Origin: Pirellulaceae bacterium
Lineage (GTDB): Bacteria > Planctomycetota > Planctomycetia > Pirellulales > Pirellulaceae
Assembly (NCBI GenBank): GCA_026004775.1
Contig: BPJU01000011.1
Span: 79,690-143,689 of the forward strand
Direction: 5' to 3'
Length of the DNA: 64,000 bases
Below are positions 1 to 8,283 of the stretch, in pieces. A program made the translations under genes and the position numbers. The notes beneath the pieces are model-generated. The model ran no database searches, was not told where the DNA came from, and saw only the letters and a list, made by a program, of their open reading frames with translations. Each line of letters starts with the position of its first letter. Positions within the stretch are counted from its first letter, which is position 1.

Positions 1-110
1 ATCGTGTCGACGCCAATGGTGATGGCTTCATCGACCAGCAAGAGCTCGATGCCCTCCGCCAACGCTTCCAGGGTGGCGGCTTTGGCTCCCCTCCCGGCGC
101 ACCCCAATAG
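1..110 (+). CDS. EF-hand protein, C-terminal fragment
   Basis: The window opens inside a reading frame (codons start at base 3) that ends at TAG 108-110. It encodes an EF-hand calcium loop of the form DANGDGFIDQQEL: acidic or polar ligands at loop positions 1, 3, 5, 7 and 12, with the usual Gly at 6 and a hydrophobic residue at 8. A Gly/Pro-rich tail follows. Secreted proteins with EF-hand repeats are common in planctomycetes. The rest of the gene lies outside the window, so neither its full domain content nor its link to the permease downstream can be judged. An overlapping frame through 252 has no protein-like features. Confidence 0.6.
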   Translation, partial: RVDANGDGFIDQQELDALRQRFQGGGFGSPPGAPQ

Positions 111-257
111 GATTGTCTTTCGCCGGGCGAACAGCCCACCGCCGACACGCATTGCTGCAGGGCGGCAGTGCCCCAGGAACCGGTGCATGGCTGGCCCCTG
201 GGAATCGACGTGCTGCTTGATGGAGCCGCCAGACTGTCCCACTGAAAGGTGATCGCC

Positions 258-1589
258 GTGTGGATCCGATTGTTTCAAACTTTTCGCATCGGTGTCTACA
301 GCTTGATGCTCCACAAGATGCGTTCCGGGCTGGCTGTGCTCGGAATTCTCATCGGTATCACGGCCGTCATCTGGCTGGTGGCGATGGGAGAAGGCGTGAG
401 TTATCAGGCCCAACAACAGATCAAGGATCTGGGTGCCAACAACATCATCATCCGCAGCGTCAAGCCGGCCGATCAGGGCAGCTCTTCTTCCAGCCGCTCG
501 TTCTGGCTCCAGTACGGAGTGCTGCGTGACGATTTGAAACGCATCCTGTCTAACGTGCCCGTCATCCAGCAGGCCGTTCCGATGCGGGAAATGCGCAAGG
601 AAGCGCGCTACGCGGACCGGTCGGTAGAAGTGCGTGTGGTCGGGTGCACACCCGAGTATTTTCCGTTGAATCGCTTGCAACGGGCTCGAGGCCGATTGCT
701 TTCGGCCCTGGATGGTGACAATGCCGCCAATGTGTGCGTTCTGGGGGCCGGCACCGCCCAGGCCCTTTTCCCTCTTTCAAACCCGGTGGGCGAAACGATC
801 CAGATCGATCGCGATTTTTATGTCGTCGTCGGGCAAACCGCCGAACGCGACCCGACGGCGGCCATCGGCGGTAGCCTCGAAGCGCAGGATTTTAACCTCG
901 ATATCTACATCCCGATCCAAACGGTACGGGCACGCATCGGGGACATGGTCTTTACGAGCCGATCCGGAAGCCGTGAAGGAGAGATTGTCGAGCTGAACCA
1001 GATCACGGTGTCGATCGACTCGCTGGACCACGTGGATCAGGCAGCCGATATCATTCGGGGTCTGATGGCCAAGTATCATCCGAACAAGGACTATGCGGTG
1101 GTAGTTCCCAAGGAGCTACTGCGGCAGGCCGAATTGTTGCGGATGATGTTCAATCTGTTGCTGGTGTTGATCGCCGGCATATCGCTGATCGTCGGTGGCA
1201 TTGGGGTGATGAATATCATGCTGGCAACGGTCACCGAGCGGACTCGGGAGATCGGCATTCGCCGAGCTTTGGGGGCTCGGCGGACCGACATTGTCCAGCA
1301 GTTCCTTGTCGAATCCGTAGTGCTTACAGGCTTGGGCGGATCGCTGGGAGTGGTGCTTGGCTTTCTTTGTAAGCCGACCATCCACTGGGCTCGCCAGGCG
1401 GCCCAGTATTGGTTCCCCGACCAGATTGCCGCCCTTCCCCCCGAGGTACTGAAACTGGAACCGATCATCGCCCCCTGGTCGATCCTGGTGTCGCTGCTGA
1501 TTGCGGTCGGCGTGGGGTTGGTGTTCGGCCTGTATCCGGCCTATCGAGCAGCGAACATGGATCCGATCGAGGCGTTGCGGCACGAGTAG
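258..1589 (+). CDS. MacB/FtsX-type ABC transporter permease
   Basis: A 443-residue permease of the MacB family, an inner-membrane protein that works with an ABC ATPase and often a periplasmic adaptor to move peptides, antibiotics or lipoproteins. One N-terminal membrane helix (about residues 25-45) is followed by a long periplasmic MacB-PCD-like domain, then three C-terminal helices (about 295-435). The conserved FtsX stretch with MNIMLATVTERTREIGIRRA precedes the last two helices and is typical of this family. GTG 258 is preferred over GTG 249, because an AAAGG motif lies 8 nt upstream of 258 but abuts 249. The ATPase partner is not adjacent; the upstream gene is an unrelated EF-hand protein. 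Confidence 0.88.
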   Translation: MWIRLFQTFRIGVYSLMLHKMRSGLAVLGILIGITAVIWLVAMGEGVSYQAQQQIKDLGANNIIIRSVKPADQGSSSSSRSFWLQYGVLRDDLKRILSNVPVIQQAVPMREMRKEARYADRSVEVRVVGCTPEYFPLNRLQRARGRLLSALDGDNAANVCVLGAGTAQALFPLSNPVGETIQIDRDFYVVVGQTAERDPTAAIGGSLEAQDFNLDIYIPIQTVRARIGDMVFTSRSGSREGEIVELNQITVSIDSLDHVDQAADIIRGLMAKYHPNKDYAVVVPKELLRQAELLRMMFNLLLVLIAGISLIVGGIGVMNIMLATVTERTREIGIRRALGARRTDIVQQFLVESVVLTGLGGSLGVVLGFLCKPTIHWARQAAQYWFPDQIAALPPEVLKLEPIIAPWSILVSLLIAVGVGLVFGLYPAYRAANMDPIEALRHE

Positions 1590-1866
1590 TTGGCTGCACG
1601 TCAAACGGCTGTGACGCTCGTTTTGGCGGGCCGTCTACAGTTCGGAAACCTCGTCCTGCTTCCTGGCTCAATAAGTCCCCCTGTGCGCCGCCAAGGAGGC
1701 GCTATCGCGTTTTCCGGGAAGCCGGTAGTATGGCAATGGTTGCAGAGCTATTACAATAGAGCCCTAACCGATCGGAAAGGCTTAGGGACAGGAATGTTCC
1801 TGAGCGGCGATGGGTGACAAACGGTGTGAGCTTGACGCGGGTATTTTGCCAGAAGGGTGCATCACT

Positions 1867-3243
1867 ATGGCTTCCTCACGACGCAAATTCCTCAAACAGT
1901 CGGTCGCTTCCGCGGGTCTCTTGGCTATCCCGTATGTGTGGACGAACCGCCGGCTTGGGGCTCAGGAGGCAAACAGCCGTCCGCGGATTGCTGCTATTGG
2001 CGTGGGGGGAAGCCGGGGCCGATACAATCAGGGCGGTGCGATCGCTCGCCGCGCCGCTCGCTTCGGCGAAATGGTTGCCGTGTGCGATGTGGACGACCTG
2101 CACACCGCCGAGTTCAACAATACGTTCCAGAACAAACTAAGAACGTATCGCGATTACCGTGAGCTTTTGGAGAAAGAAAAACCGGATGTTGTTACCATTG
2201 GCACTCCCGATCACTGGCATGTGCCGATTGCCATTGCGGCGTTGCGAGCCGGTTGCGACGTGTATTGCGAAAAACCTCTCACGCTGACGATTGCCGAAGG
2301 TTTCGCTATCCGCAAAGCCGTCGAGGAAACCGGGCGGGTGTTCCAAGTCGGCACGCAGCAACGCAGCCAGGATGAACTGCGATTCTTGAAGGCAATTGCT
2401 CTGGTACAAAGCGGGCGGTTGGGCAAGAACGTCAAAGCGTACGTGGCGATCGGCGGTGGCCCGACCGGCGGGCCATTCCCCGTGGAAACTCCGCCGGAAG
2501 ACTTGGATTGGGATTTCTGGGTAGGGCCGGCTCCGGCGGTCGACTACTGCGAACCGCGCCGCAGAGAATTCCGCTGGTTCTTCGAATACTCGGGCGGCAA
2601 AATGACCGACTGGGGAGCCCACCACGTCGATATCGCTCAATGGGCATTGGGCTGCGATCACACCGGTCCTGTCAAAGTGAAAGGAACCGGCAAATTCACG
2701 CCGCTCGTGCCCGACTCATTCAACTGGAAAGCCTTTCTGGACGGCGAAATCACACTGCCCAACGGCTTCAATACGGCTACGGAATTCAGCGTCGACCTGG
2801 TCTTCGCCAACGGTGCGGTGATCAACGTCAATCACGAAGTCAAGCGTGATGACGGCACAGCATTCGAAAACGGCATCTTGTTCGAAGGCGACGAAGGGCG
2901 AATCTTCGTCAACCGCGGACGTCTTACCGGCAAGCCGGTTGAGGATCTTACCGAGGCAGAACAGAAGGATTTGATGGAGCAGGTGATCAAGCTGTATAAG
3001 GGGAAAGAGCCTGGCGACCACATGCGGAATTTCTTCGAGTGTATCCAGACTCGCGAACAACCCATTTCCGACGTGGCGACGCACCACCGAACGATGACTT
3101 CGTGCCACCTGTGCAATATCGCGTTGATGCTGGGCCGCGAACTTTCATGGGATCCGGACAAGGAGCAGTTCGTGGGCGATGAGCAGGCGACCGCACTCAT
3201 GTCGCGAGCTCAACGCTCGAAATATCTCGCCGAAAAAGCGTAA
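1867..3243 (+). CDS. Gfo/Idh/MocA family oxidoreductase, Tat-type signal
   Basis: A 458-residue NAD(P)-dependent oxidoreductase of the Gfo/Idh/MocA family, probably exported folded. The N-terminus has a twin-arginine signal (SSRRKFLKQSVAS) followed by a hydrophobic stretch. A Rossmann domain starts near residue 40 with a GVGGSRGR-type nucleotide loop, and the family motif CEKPLT gives the conserved Lys at about 136. The C-terminal alpha/beta domain ends in a typical planctomycete pattern. Such proteins act on sugars or inositol-like substrates, but the substrate cannot be read here. ATG 1867 is chosen over upstream in-frame starts because it begins the signal peptide and has an AGAAGGG motif upstream. 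A terminator follows at 3334. Confidence 0.9.
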   Translation: MASSRRKFLKQSVASAGLLAIPYVWTNRRLGAQEANSRPRIAAIGVGGSRGRYNQGGAIARRAARFGEMVAVCDVDDLHTAEFNNTFQNKLRTYRDYRELLEKEKPDVVTIGTPDHWHVPIAIAALRAGCDVYCEKPLTLTIAEGFAIRKAVEETGRVFQVGTQQRSQDELRFLKAIALVQSGRLGKNVKAYVAIGGGPTGGPFPVETPPEDLDWDFWVGPAPAVDYCEPRRREFRWFFEYSGGKMTDWGAHHVDIAQWALGCDHTGPVKVKGTGKFTPLVPDSFNWKAFLDGEITLPNGFNTATEFSVDLVFANGAVINVNHEVKRDDGTAFENGILFEGDEGRIFVNRGRLTGKPVEDLTEAEQKDLMEQVIKLYKGKEPGDHMRNFFECIQTREQPISDVATHHRTMTSCHLCNIALMLGRELSWDPDKEQFVGDEQATALMSRAQRSKYLAEKA

Positions 3244-3333
3244 GACCCTGTGGCCACAAATCCCCCGGGCTCCAGATGGCCTGCGCGTTGGGCCAATGGG
3301 CACGCTCGGCGTGCCGGAGCATTTCGAACCGAT

Positions 3334-3361
3334 CGGGGACGCCTTGAGTCCCCGTTTTTTA
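3334..3361 (+). terminator. intrinsic terminator after the oxidoreductase gene
   Basis: A 7-bp stem CGGGGAC/GTCCCCG with loop GCCTTGA is followed directly by six T residues. It lies 90 bp after the oxidoreductase stop codon and before the dioxygenase gene, so the two are probably separate transcripts. Confidence 0.8.
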
Positions 3362-3485
3362 TCGGTTTCTGCGGTAGGTCTCCGGTAGAGTTGGCCGGAA
3401 CCGACCGGTACCTGCACGGTTAGTATAGATATCATTGCCGTCCATTGCAGCAGCCTGTTACAGCCGATGACAAGGAGCAAACGTC

Positions 3486-4211
3486 ATGTTGATGAGCGGC
3501 CAGGATAAAAGCTTTGCCCTAGGGAAACGGGAAATAGACGGAGTTTCACGTCGCTGGTGTTTGAAAGCGGCCGCGGCTGCCGCCGCCTGGTGGAGCGTCC
3601 CGGGAGCGTTTGCCGAAGAACTGGTGTTGACTCCGCGGCAAACCGAAGGGCCCTTTTACCCGAATCGGCTGCCGCTGGACACCGACAACGACCTGCTGAT
3701 TATCAACGATAATATCACCGCTGCCGTCGGTAAGATCACCCACTTATCGGGAAGAATCCTGGACCGGAGTGGCCGGCCATTGCGCAACGTGCTGGTCGAA
3801 ATTTGGCAGGTGGACAGTCGAGGCGTATACCTGCACGAGGGAAGTGCGAACCGCGACCAGCGTGATGCGAATTTTCAAGGGTTTGGTCGGTTCTTGACCG
3901 GAACCACCGGAGAATACTATTTCCGAACTATCCAACCCGTTCCCTATCCCGGGCGCACCCCTCATATCCACTTCGCCATCAAGGCTCCGGGGCGAGAAAA
4001 ATTTACCACGCAATGCTACATCAAAGGCCATCCGCAGAACGAACAAGATGGCATTTTCCGGTCGATACGCGACCCAAGACAGCGGGAAGCCGTGCTGGTC
4101 GACTTCGTGCCGATTCCTGATTCGAAAATCGGCGAATTGGCGGCCCGATTTGATATCGTATTGGGCTGGACCCCTGAAGACTCCCAGGAACCACCCGCCT
4201 CACGCGGGTGA
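3486..4211 (+). CDS. intradiol ring-cleavage dioxygenase (protocatechuate 3,4-dioxygenase-like)
   Basis: A 241-residue protein resembling the beta subunit of protocatechuate 3,4-dioxygenase, a non-haem Fe(III) enzyme that opens catechol-type rings between the hydroxyls. The four expected iron ligands are visible: Tyr115 (GVYLHEG), Tyr154 (PVPYPGR), and His160 and His162 (PHIHF). The N-terminus holds SRRW followed by an Ala-rich hydrophobic run and AFA, a Tat-like or Sec signal, so export is likely. An AAGGAG motif lies about 9 nt before ATG 3486. No alpha subunit or aromatic pathway gene is nearby, so the substrate is unknown. It converges with the protease gene, overlapping it by 12 bp. Confidence 0.88.
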   Translation: MLMSGQDKSFALGKREIDGVSRRWCLKAAAAAAAWWSVPGAFAEELVLTPRQTEGPFYPNRLPLDTDNDLLIINDNITAAVGKITHLSGRILDRSGRPLRNVLVEIWQVDSRGVYLHEGSANRDQRDANFQGFGRFLTGTTGEYYFRTIQPVPYPGRTPHIHFAIKAPGREKFTTQCYIKGHPQNEQDGIFRSIRDPRQREAVLVDFVPIPDSKIGELAARFDIVLGWTPEDSQEPPASRG

Positions 4212-5231
4212 TGGTTTCTGCCGTTTGCGCCGTACGATCCCGGCGGCCGCCAACGCCAAAGATCCGGCCACAAAGGCCGACGAAGGCTCGGGAATGCCGG
4301 TCGATGTGAAGATAAAATCCGCATAGGCCGATACGATCATACCACCGCCGCCGCTGCCAAAAAACGGAGCATCCGGCCCACCGGTGAATTTTGCGGTAAA
4401 CGTATTAACCCCCGCTAAAAAATAGGTCGACCCGACCAGGACGAACGCTGGACCTCCCGAATCACCAGGACCAGTGGTAGTTTCGACGTCATTGCCCAGC
4501 GTGGGTCCTCCCAATGGGCCATTTCCCGTTGGGCCATCAAAATCAAACAAAAATACCTCTACTTTTCCCGACCCCTCGTCGTCCAGTATTCCTGCATCCG
4601 CCTGGTTTTTTCCTTGTCTTTTCACGGTGAACGAAGCGCCGATGGTGTATCCTGCGGTACCTGTGCCGGATTGGCCGTAGCCAACTAACGTCAGCGTCGT
4701 GCCGCTAGTCAGCGGCGAAAGATAGAGAGGATAAATGGGCACGCCCGCCGGCAAAGGTGACGACAGTGTGATCACTGCTATATCATCGTTTACATTGGGA
4801 TTGTTGAACCCCGTAAATTGCGGGTGCACTGCTAAACTCGAGGCTGCAATCGAATGCGTAAGATCTCCGCCGAAATTTAAGTTGAAGACAACTTGATTGG
4901 GAGTGAAGTCAATCACCCCGTCGTTGTTCGTATCCAGGCAGTGTGCGGCCGTCAACACATGGATAGGTGAGATAGCCGTGCCGGTGCAAATAAAACTCCC
5001 CGCAATGTTCAAACTCCCAACCCCAGCAAATGGTGACGTGGTGGTGTTCGGATCCACTCGGTTCGCCGGGCTGTCGGGCGGCGATCCGGCCGGATCCCCC
5101 GCAACAATAAGAGGCGTGTACGACTCGAAAATGGCCCCTGGGTAGGTCACCAGGTCGGCTCTGACTCGACTTGCCACGCCCCAGGCCGCGATGAACAGAA
5201 CGATATAGACCTCAATAGGTAGCCGTCTCAT
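4200..5231 (-). CDS. trypsin-like serine protease with PEP-CTERM sorting signal
   Basis: A 343-residue secreted S1-family protease. A signal peptide covers roughly residues 1-25. The catalytic triad is complete: His97 (TAAHC), Asp150 (NDDIAV) and Ser258 (GDSGGP). Right after the His comes a DTNNDGVID loop, which looks like a calcium-binding EF-hand or dockerin-type loop inserted in the protease fold. The C-terminus is a PEP-CTERM signal: IPEPSS at about 313, a hydrophobic helix, then VRRKR. This predicts processing by an exosortase, which is not in the window. A GGAG motif precedes the ATG. Confidence 0.9.
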   Translation of the reverse strand: MRRLPIEVYIVLFIAAWGVASRVRADLVTYPGAIFESYTPLIVAGDPAGSPPDSPANRVDPNTTTSPFAGVGSLNIAGSFICTGTAISPIHVLTAAHCLDTNNDGVIDFTPNQVVFNLNFGGDLTHSIAASSLAVHPQFTGFNNPNVNDDIAVITLSSPLPAGVPIYPLYLSPLTSGTTLTLVGYGQSGTGTAGYTIGASFTVKRQGKNQADAGILDDEGSGKVEVFLFDFDGPTGNGPLGGPTLGNDVETTTGPGDSGGPAFVLVGSTYFLAGVNTFTAKFTGGPDAPFFGSGGGGMIVSAYADFIFTSTGIPEPSSAFVAGSLALAAAGIVRRKRQKPSPA

Positions 5232-5463
5232 ACGTTGCTCCGCACCGTATCAAGCGAAAGTAATCCAGGATACTCCCTGACTTTAACGAAGCTTAGGCAA
5301 GACGCAATACCTCAAATTATGGACTGCAATTTCACCAACTAGTCGTACCAGAACCAAACGTGGCATAAATCGTAACCGCTGACGGTCAGACAATGAACGG
5401 AAACGTATTTACCCGCCACGTGGCTGCCCGCAACACTGGGTAATCGGCCGTGCGGTTTCTCAC

Positions 5464-5511
5464 GCCCAGGCCGTTGGCCTGGGCTTTACAAAAGGCGGCC
5501 CTTCAGGCCGC
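5464..5511. repeat. REP-like double hairpin
   Basis: A perfect palindrome GCCCAGGCC-GTT-GGCCTGGGC (5464-5484) is followed 10 bp later by a second hairpin, GCGGCC-CTTCA-GGCCGC (5495-5511). Paired GC-rich hairpins of this kind resemble repetitive extragenic palindromes. No second copy was noticed in this window. Confidence 0.55.
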
Positions 5512-5532
5512 TAGTTGCGAGCTTCGATAACG

Positions 5533-5571
5533 AACCACTATAGCATAGCTATAGCATAGCGCGTAGTGGTT
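5533..5571. repeat. inverted repeat enclosing an 11-bp tandem repeat
   Basis: AACCACTA (5533-5540) and TAGTGGTT (5564-5571) are perfect inverted arms. Between them the 11-mer CTATAGCATAG occurs twice in tandem (5538-5548 and 5549-5559), with the palindrome GCTATAGC across the junction. The AT-rich core stands out from the GC-rich surroundings and could be a protein-binding site. Confidence 0.55.
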
Positions 5572-5872
5572 GTACTATGTAGCTGCACCGACCGAAGCAC
5601 CGGCGGATGCGGTACAGTAGAAAGATCCCTGCATCGATCGGTGTTACGGGACCCAAACAACAAGAAAAGGGGCGGGCATGGCAAGCTGTTGGGGGTTAAT
5701 AACAGCCCGCCGCTACTATCCTTGGGAAGTGAGAAATGCGGATAGCCGTTTTGGCCTTCCAAAAAGGGCTTGTTCAGCGTAGAGTTACGCATCACAAAGT
5801 CGGGCGACGTTGTATCCACAGGTCATGCAGATTTGACTCATGCTCACCACCGGGCAGCAGGAGTAGCGCGAC

Positions 5873-6994
5873 ATGGAGGAACGCGGCTTCCGCACCTCGC
5901 CGGGGAATGCAATTCTGACCATATTCACGGTGGTCACCGATGATGGCCACTTGTTAGAACCGACACTTGGCTGCTCAAAGCGACTGGGACTGGCGCACGT
6001 GGTGGTCGACGCTTCGGTAGACCACCAGGCGGTTCGTTGGATCAAGCGCTATTCGGCTCAACGCATGGTGCATCCCTGGTGTGACGACTTGGCGGTTCTT
6101 TGTCGCCTTGCCGGAACGCTGGTCAGGACGCCGTGGTTGTTGTGGCTGGAGCCGGGAGAGTGGATAGATGCGGAGGAACTGAAGCGGCTGGTGACAATGT
6201 TGGCCGGACGTCACCATCCGGCAGTGTATTATCTGCTGATACGCCAGGCCCAGGTGTGCCAGGCCTCGGAGCCGGAACAATGCGCTTTTCTTCGAGTAAT
6301 GCCGACCACCTATGCGTCGAAGTTTGTGGGGCGCGTTCGGCCGAGCATTTTAGGTAGTGTAGCAGCCGACGGGGTGTCGATTGAACCGTTCGCCTGTTTG
6401 ATACATCGTGACCGGCGCATGGCTGCTCGGGAATTCGTCTCCCAGCGAGCGCGTCGCAACATTCGATTGGCCGATCTGGAACTGCAAGATGCCGGGCCGT
6501 CAGCATCGGTTTATAACGCATTGGCCGAAGCATTTGTGGCTTTGGAAATGTTGCCCGATGCGGCGGCCGAGTATCGTCGGGCGCTTCGGTACGCTGAGCC
6601 GGGCACAGCAGACCAACTGGAGGCGGCCCACGGACTGATGGCTTTGCCTGAGCGGATCGTGCCGGCCGACGAGCGGCTGTCGGTGGCCACCGATGTGCTG
6701 CGGTCGTTTCCCCTGGACTTGCCGCTGCTGTGCGCTTTGGGGCTGGAGATGTCGTACGTCGGGCGGCTGGATGTGGCCGTACGTTGCTTCGAGCTCGCCT
6801 ACTGCCACGGCCAGATCCGCGCCGATCTTTGGCACTCGCCAGACTTACGTTTGACGGCCGCCGAGGGGTGGGCGATGATGCTGGCCCGCCAAGGCCGGCG
6901 GCAGGCAGCCGTTGATGTGCTTCGTCGTTCTCTTGCAGAAAACCCGCACGCGGCGCGTCTTGAGTGCCGCCTGGCGGAGCTCTTGTCCGCCTGA
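5873..6994 (+). CDS. degenerate GT-A glycosyltransferase-like protein with TPR tail
   Basis: A 373-residue protein. The N-terminal 190 residues resemble a family-2 glycosyltransferase of the type found in TPR-glycosyltransferases: the first strand reads ILTIFTVV, and where active enzymes have a DxD-containing strand such as WLDADE this protein has WLLWLEPGEWID. The DxD motif is therefore not intact and activity is doubtful. The C-terminal half (from about 205) is helical TPR-like repeats. An AGGAG motif lies 10 nt before the ATG. There are no operon partners. It may be a binding protein or a divergent transferase. Confidence 0.6.
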   Translation: MEERGFRTSPGNAILTIFTVVTDDGHLLEPTLGCSKRLGLAHVVVDASVDHQAVRWIKRYSAQRMVHPWCDDLAVLCRLAGTLVRTPWLLWLEPGEWIDAEELKRLVTMLAGRHHPAVYYLLIRQAQVCQASEPEQCAFLRVMPTTYASKFVGRVRPSILGSVAADGVSIEPFACLIHRDRRMAAREFVSQRARRNIRLADLELQDAGPSASVYNALAEAFVALEMLPDAAAEYRRALRYAEPGTADQLEAAHGLMALPERIVPADERLSVATDVLRSFPLDLPLLCALGLEMSYVGRLDVAVRCFELAYCHGQIRADLWHSPDLRLTAAEGWAMMLARQGRRQAAVDVLRRSLAENPHAARLECRLAELLSA

Positions 6995-7059
6995 ATATCT
7001 GCAAGGTCTTGGGTCACGAGCCGGCGCACCCTCCTTCGACAAAATTCGACCACCGGGCA

Positions 7060-7088
7060 TTGTCGTAAACCCCTTCGTACGGTATATG
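7060..7088 (+). promoter_or_regulatory. candidate sigma70-type promoter
   Basis: TTGTCG (7060-7065) and TATATG (7083-7088) are separated by exactly 17 bp and lie about 60 bp before the Rpn-like gene. Each box matches four of six consensus positions, so this is only a candidate. Confidence 0.4.
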
Positions 7089-7146
7089 TACGTATGTATA
7101 TTACAGGAAAATTCGACTTGTTTTCCCACGGTGGGGGGATGCCACG

Positions 7147-8283
7147 GTGGCGGCTCGATACGACATTGCTTATCGCCGGCTGTTCCGGCACCGACGGTTG
7201 GTGATGGACTTGCTCCAGGGCTTCAGCGGCCAACCGTGGGTGGCGGAACTGGACTGGACCACGCTGGCAGCGGTGCGGGCAAAGTTTGTGGGAAGCCCGC
7301 TGCGCGTCTTTGAAGCCGATCAGATCTGGAAGGTGGTGCATCAGCCCACGGGACTGCCGGTCCATGTGCTGCTCGAATTCCAGTCGCGCAGTGAGCGGTG
7401 GATGGCTCTGCGAACGACGAATTACTCGCTGCAATTGATGCTGGAGTGGGCCGGAGACCCGTCGGCGCATCCGGGCCAACTACCCGCGACTTTTCCAATG
7501 GTAGTTTATAATGGCCGCCAACGTTGGACGGCGGCAAGGAACGTTCAGGAACTCCACCCGCTGCTACCGCTATCGTTGGAGCCGTTTGTGCCCCGTTGCG
7601 AATATGCTCTGTTGGATATTCAGGCAACGCCGTTACACGAACTTCCTCCCAACAATACCGTGTCGTATTTAATCCGATTGGAGCAAGCTGGGCAGCCGGA
7701 GGAAGTTTACGGTATACTCCAGGAGTTGGGCGCATGGTTGAGCGCACCGGAAGATGAACCGATTCGGATGGCCTTTTACGAATGGGTCGTGTACGTGACA
7801 CTACCCGAGGCGACTCGGCGAAAAGGGCCCTGGCGGAAGATTCGGAATTTTAGCGAGGGGCTGACGATGTTAGCGGAACGTTGGCAGGAGTGGCAACTGC
7901 AGTGGCTGGATAAAGGCCGTCGGGAAGGACTGAAGCAAGGGCGGCGCGAAGGTCTTGAACGGGGCCGACAGGAAGGGCTCGAACGGGGTCGGCGCGAAGG
8001 GCTCCAACGGGGTCGGCGCGAAGGGCTCGAACTTGGCCGACAGGAAGGGCTCGAACTTGGCCGACAGGAAGGATTACGGCAAGGGCGAGCCGAGGGGCTT
8101 TTGGAGGGCGAACGGCAGGTATTGCTCCGCCAACTCCAGCGCCGATTCGGTCGGCTAAGCCGAGCCGTGCGCCAGCGCATCCAGCAAGCCGACTCACCGC
8201 AACTATTGCTTTGGGCAGAACGGCTGCTGACGGCGAACAGCCTGGCGGATGTTTTTGACGCCGAGGATACCTCGAGGGGCTAA
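7147..8283 (+). CDS. Rpn/YhgA-like PD-(D/E)XK nuclease family protein with octapeptide repeats
   Basis: A 378-residue member of the Rpn (recombination-promoting nuclease, YhgA-like putative transposase) family. The N-terminus has the family opening YDIAYRRLF, and the core strand VHVLLEFQS supplies the E-x-Q form of the PD-(D/E)XK site. Residues 257-320 are eight tandem octapeptides of the form GR(R/Q/A)EGLxx, probably a charged helical linker. The C-terminal 50 residues resemble the helical DUF4351-type tail. The start is GTG, with a G-rich motif upstream. Relatives are DNA endonucleases linked to RecA-independent recombination and are mobile in genomes, but no terminal repeats were seen here. 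Confidence 0.75.
   Translation: MAARYDIAYRRLFRHRRLVMDLLQGFSGQPWVAELDWTTLAAVRAKFVGSPLRVFEADQIWKVVHQPTGLPVHVLLEFQSRSERWMALRTTNYSLQLMLEWAGDPSAHPGQLPATFPMVVYNGRQRWTAARNVQELHPLLPLSLEPFVPRCEYALLDIQATPLHELPPNNTVSYLIRLEQAGQPEEVYGILQELGAWLSAPEDEPIRMAFYEWVVYVTLPEATRRKGPWRKIRNFSEGLTMLAERWQEWQLQWLDKGRREGLKQGRREGLERGRQEGLERGRREGLQRGRREGLELGRQEGLELGRQEGLRQGRAEGLLEGERQVLLRQLQRRFGRLSRAVRQRIQQADSPQLLLWAERLLTANSLADVFDAEDTSRG
7915..8106 (+). repeat. eight tandem 24-bp coding repeats
   Basis: Within the Rpn-like gene the 24-bp unit encoding GRxEGLxx occurs eight times without interruption (192 bp). The units are near-identical at DNA level, so copy number could change by slippage or recombination without breaking the frame. 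Confidence 0.9.

Larger units (their letters stand above)
5232..5872. other. non-coding gap with repeats
   Basis: No convincing gene was found in these 640 bases between two divergently transcribed genes. A possible 93-residue minus-strand frame (5538-5819) has no recognisable features and runs through the repeats, so it is not called. The gap holds the hairpin pair and the inverted repeat listed separately. Confidence 0.6.

Noticed and set aside
4-252. Open frame of 82 codons at the window start
   Set aside because: Low-complexity composition with no motif; the overlapping frame 3-110 encodes a clear EF-hand and is the real gene end.
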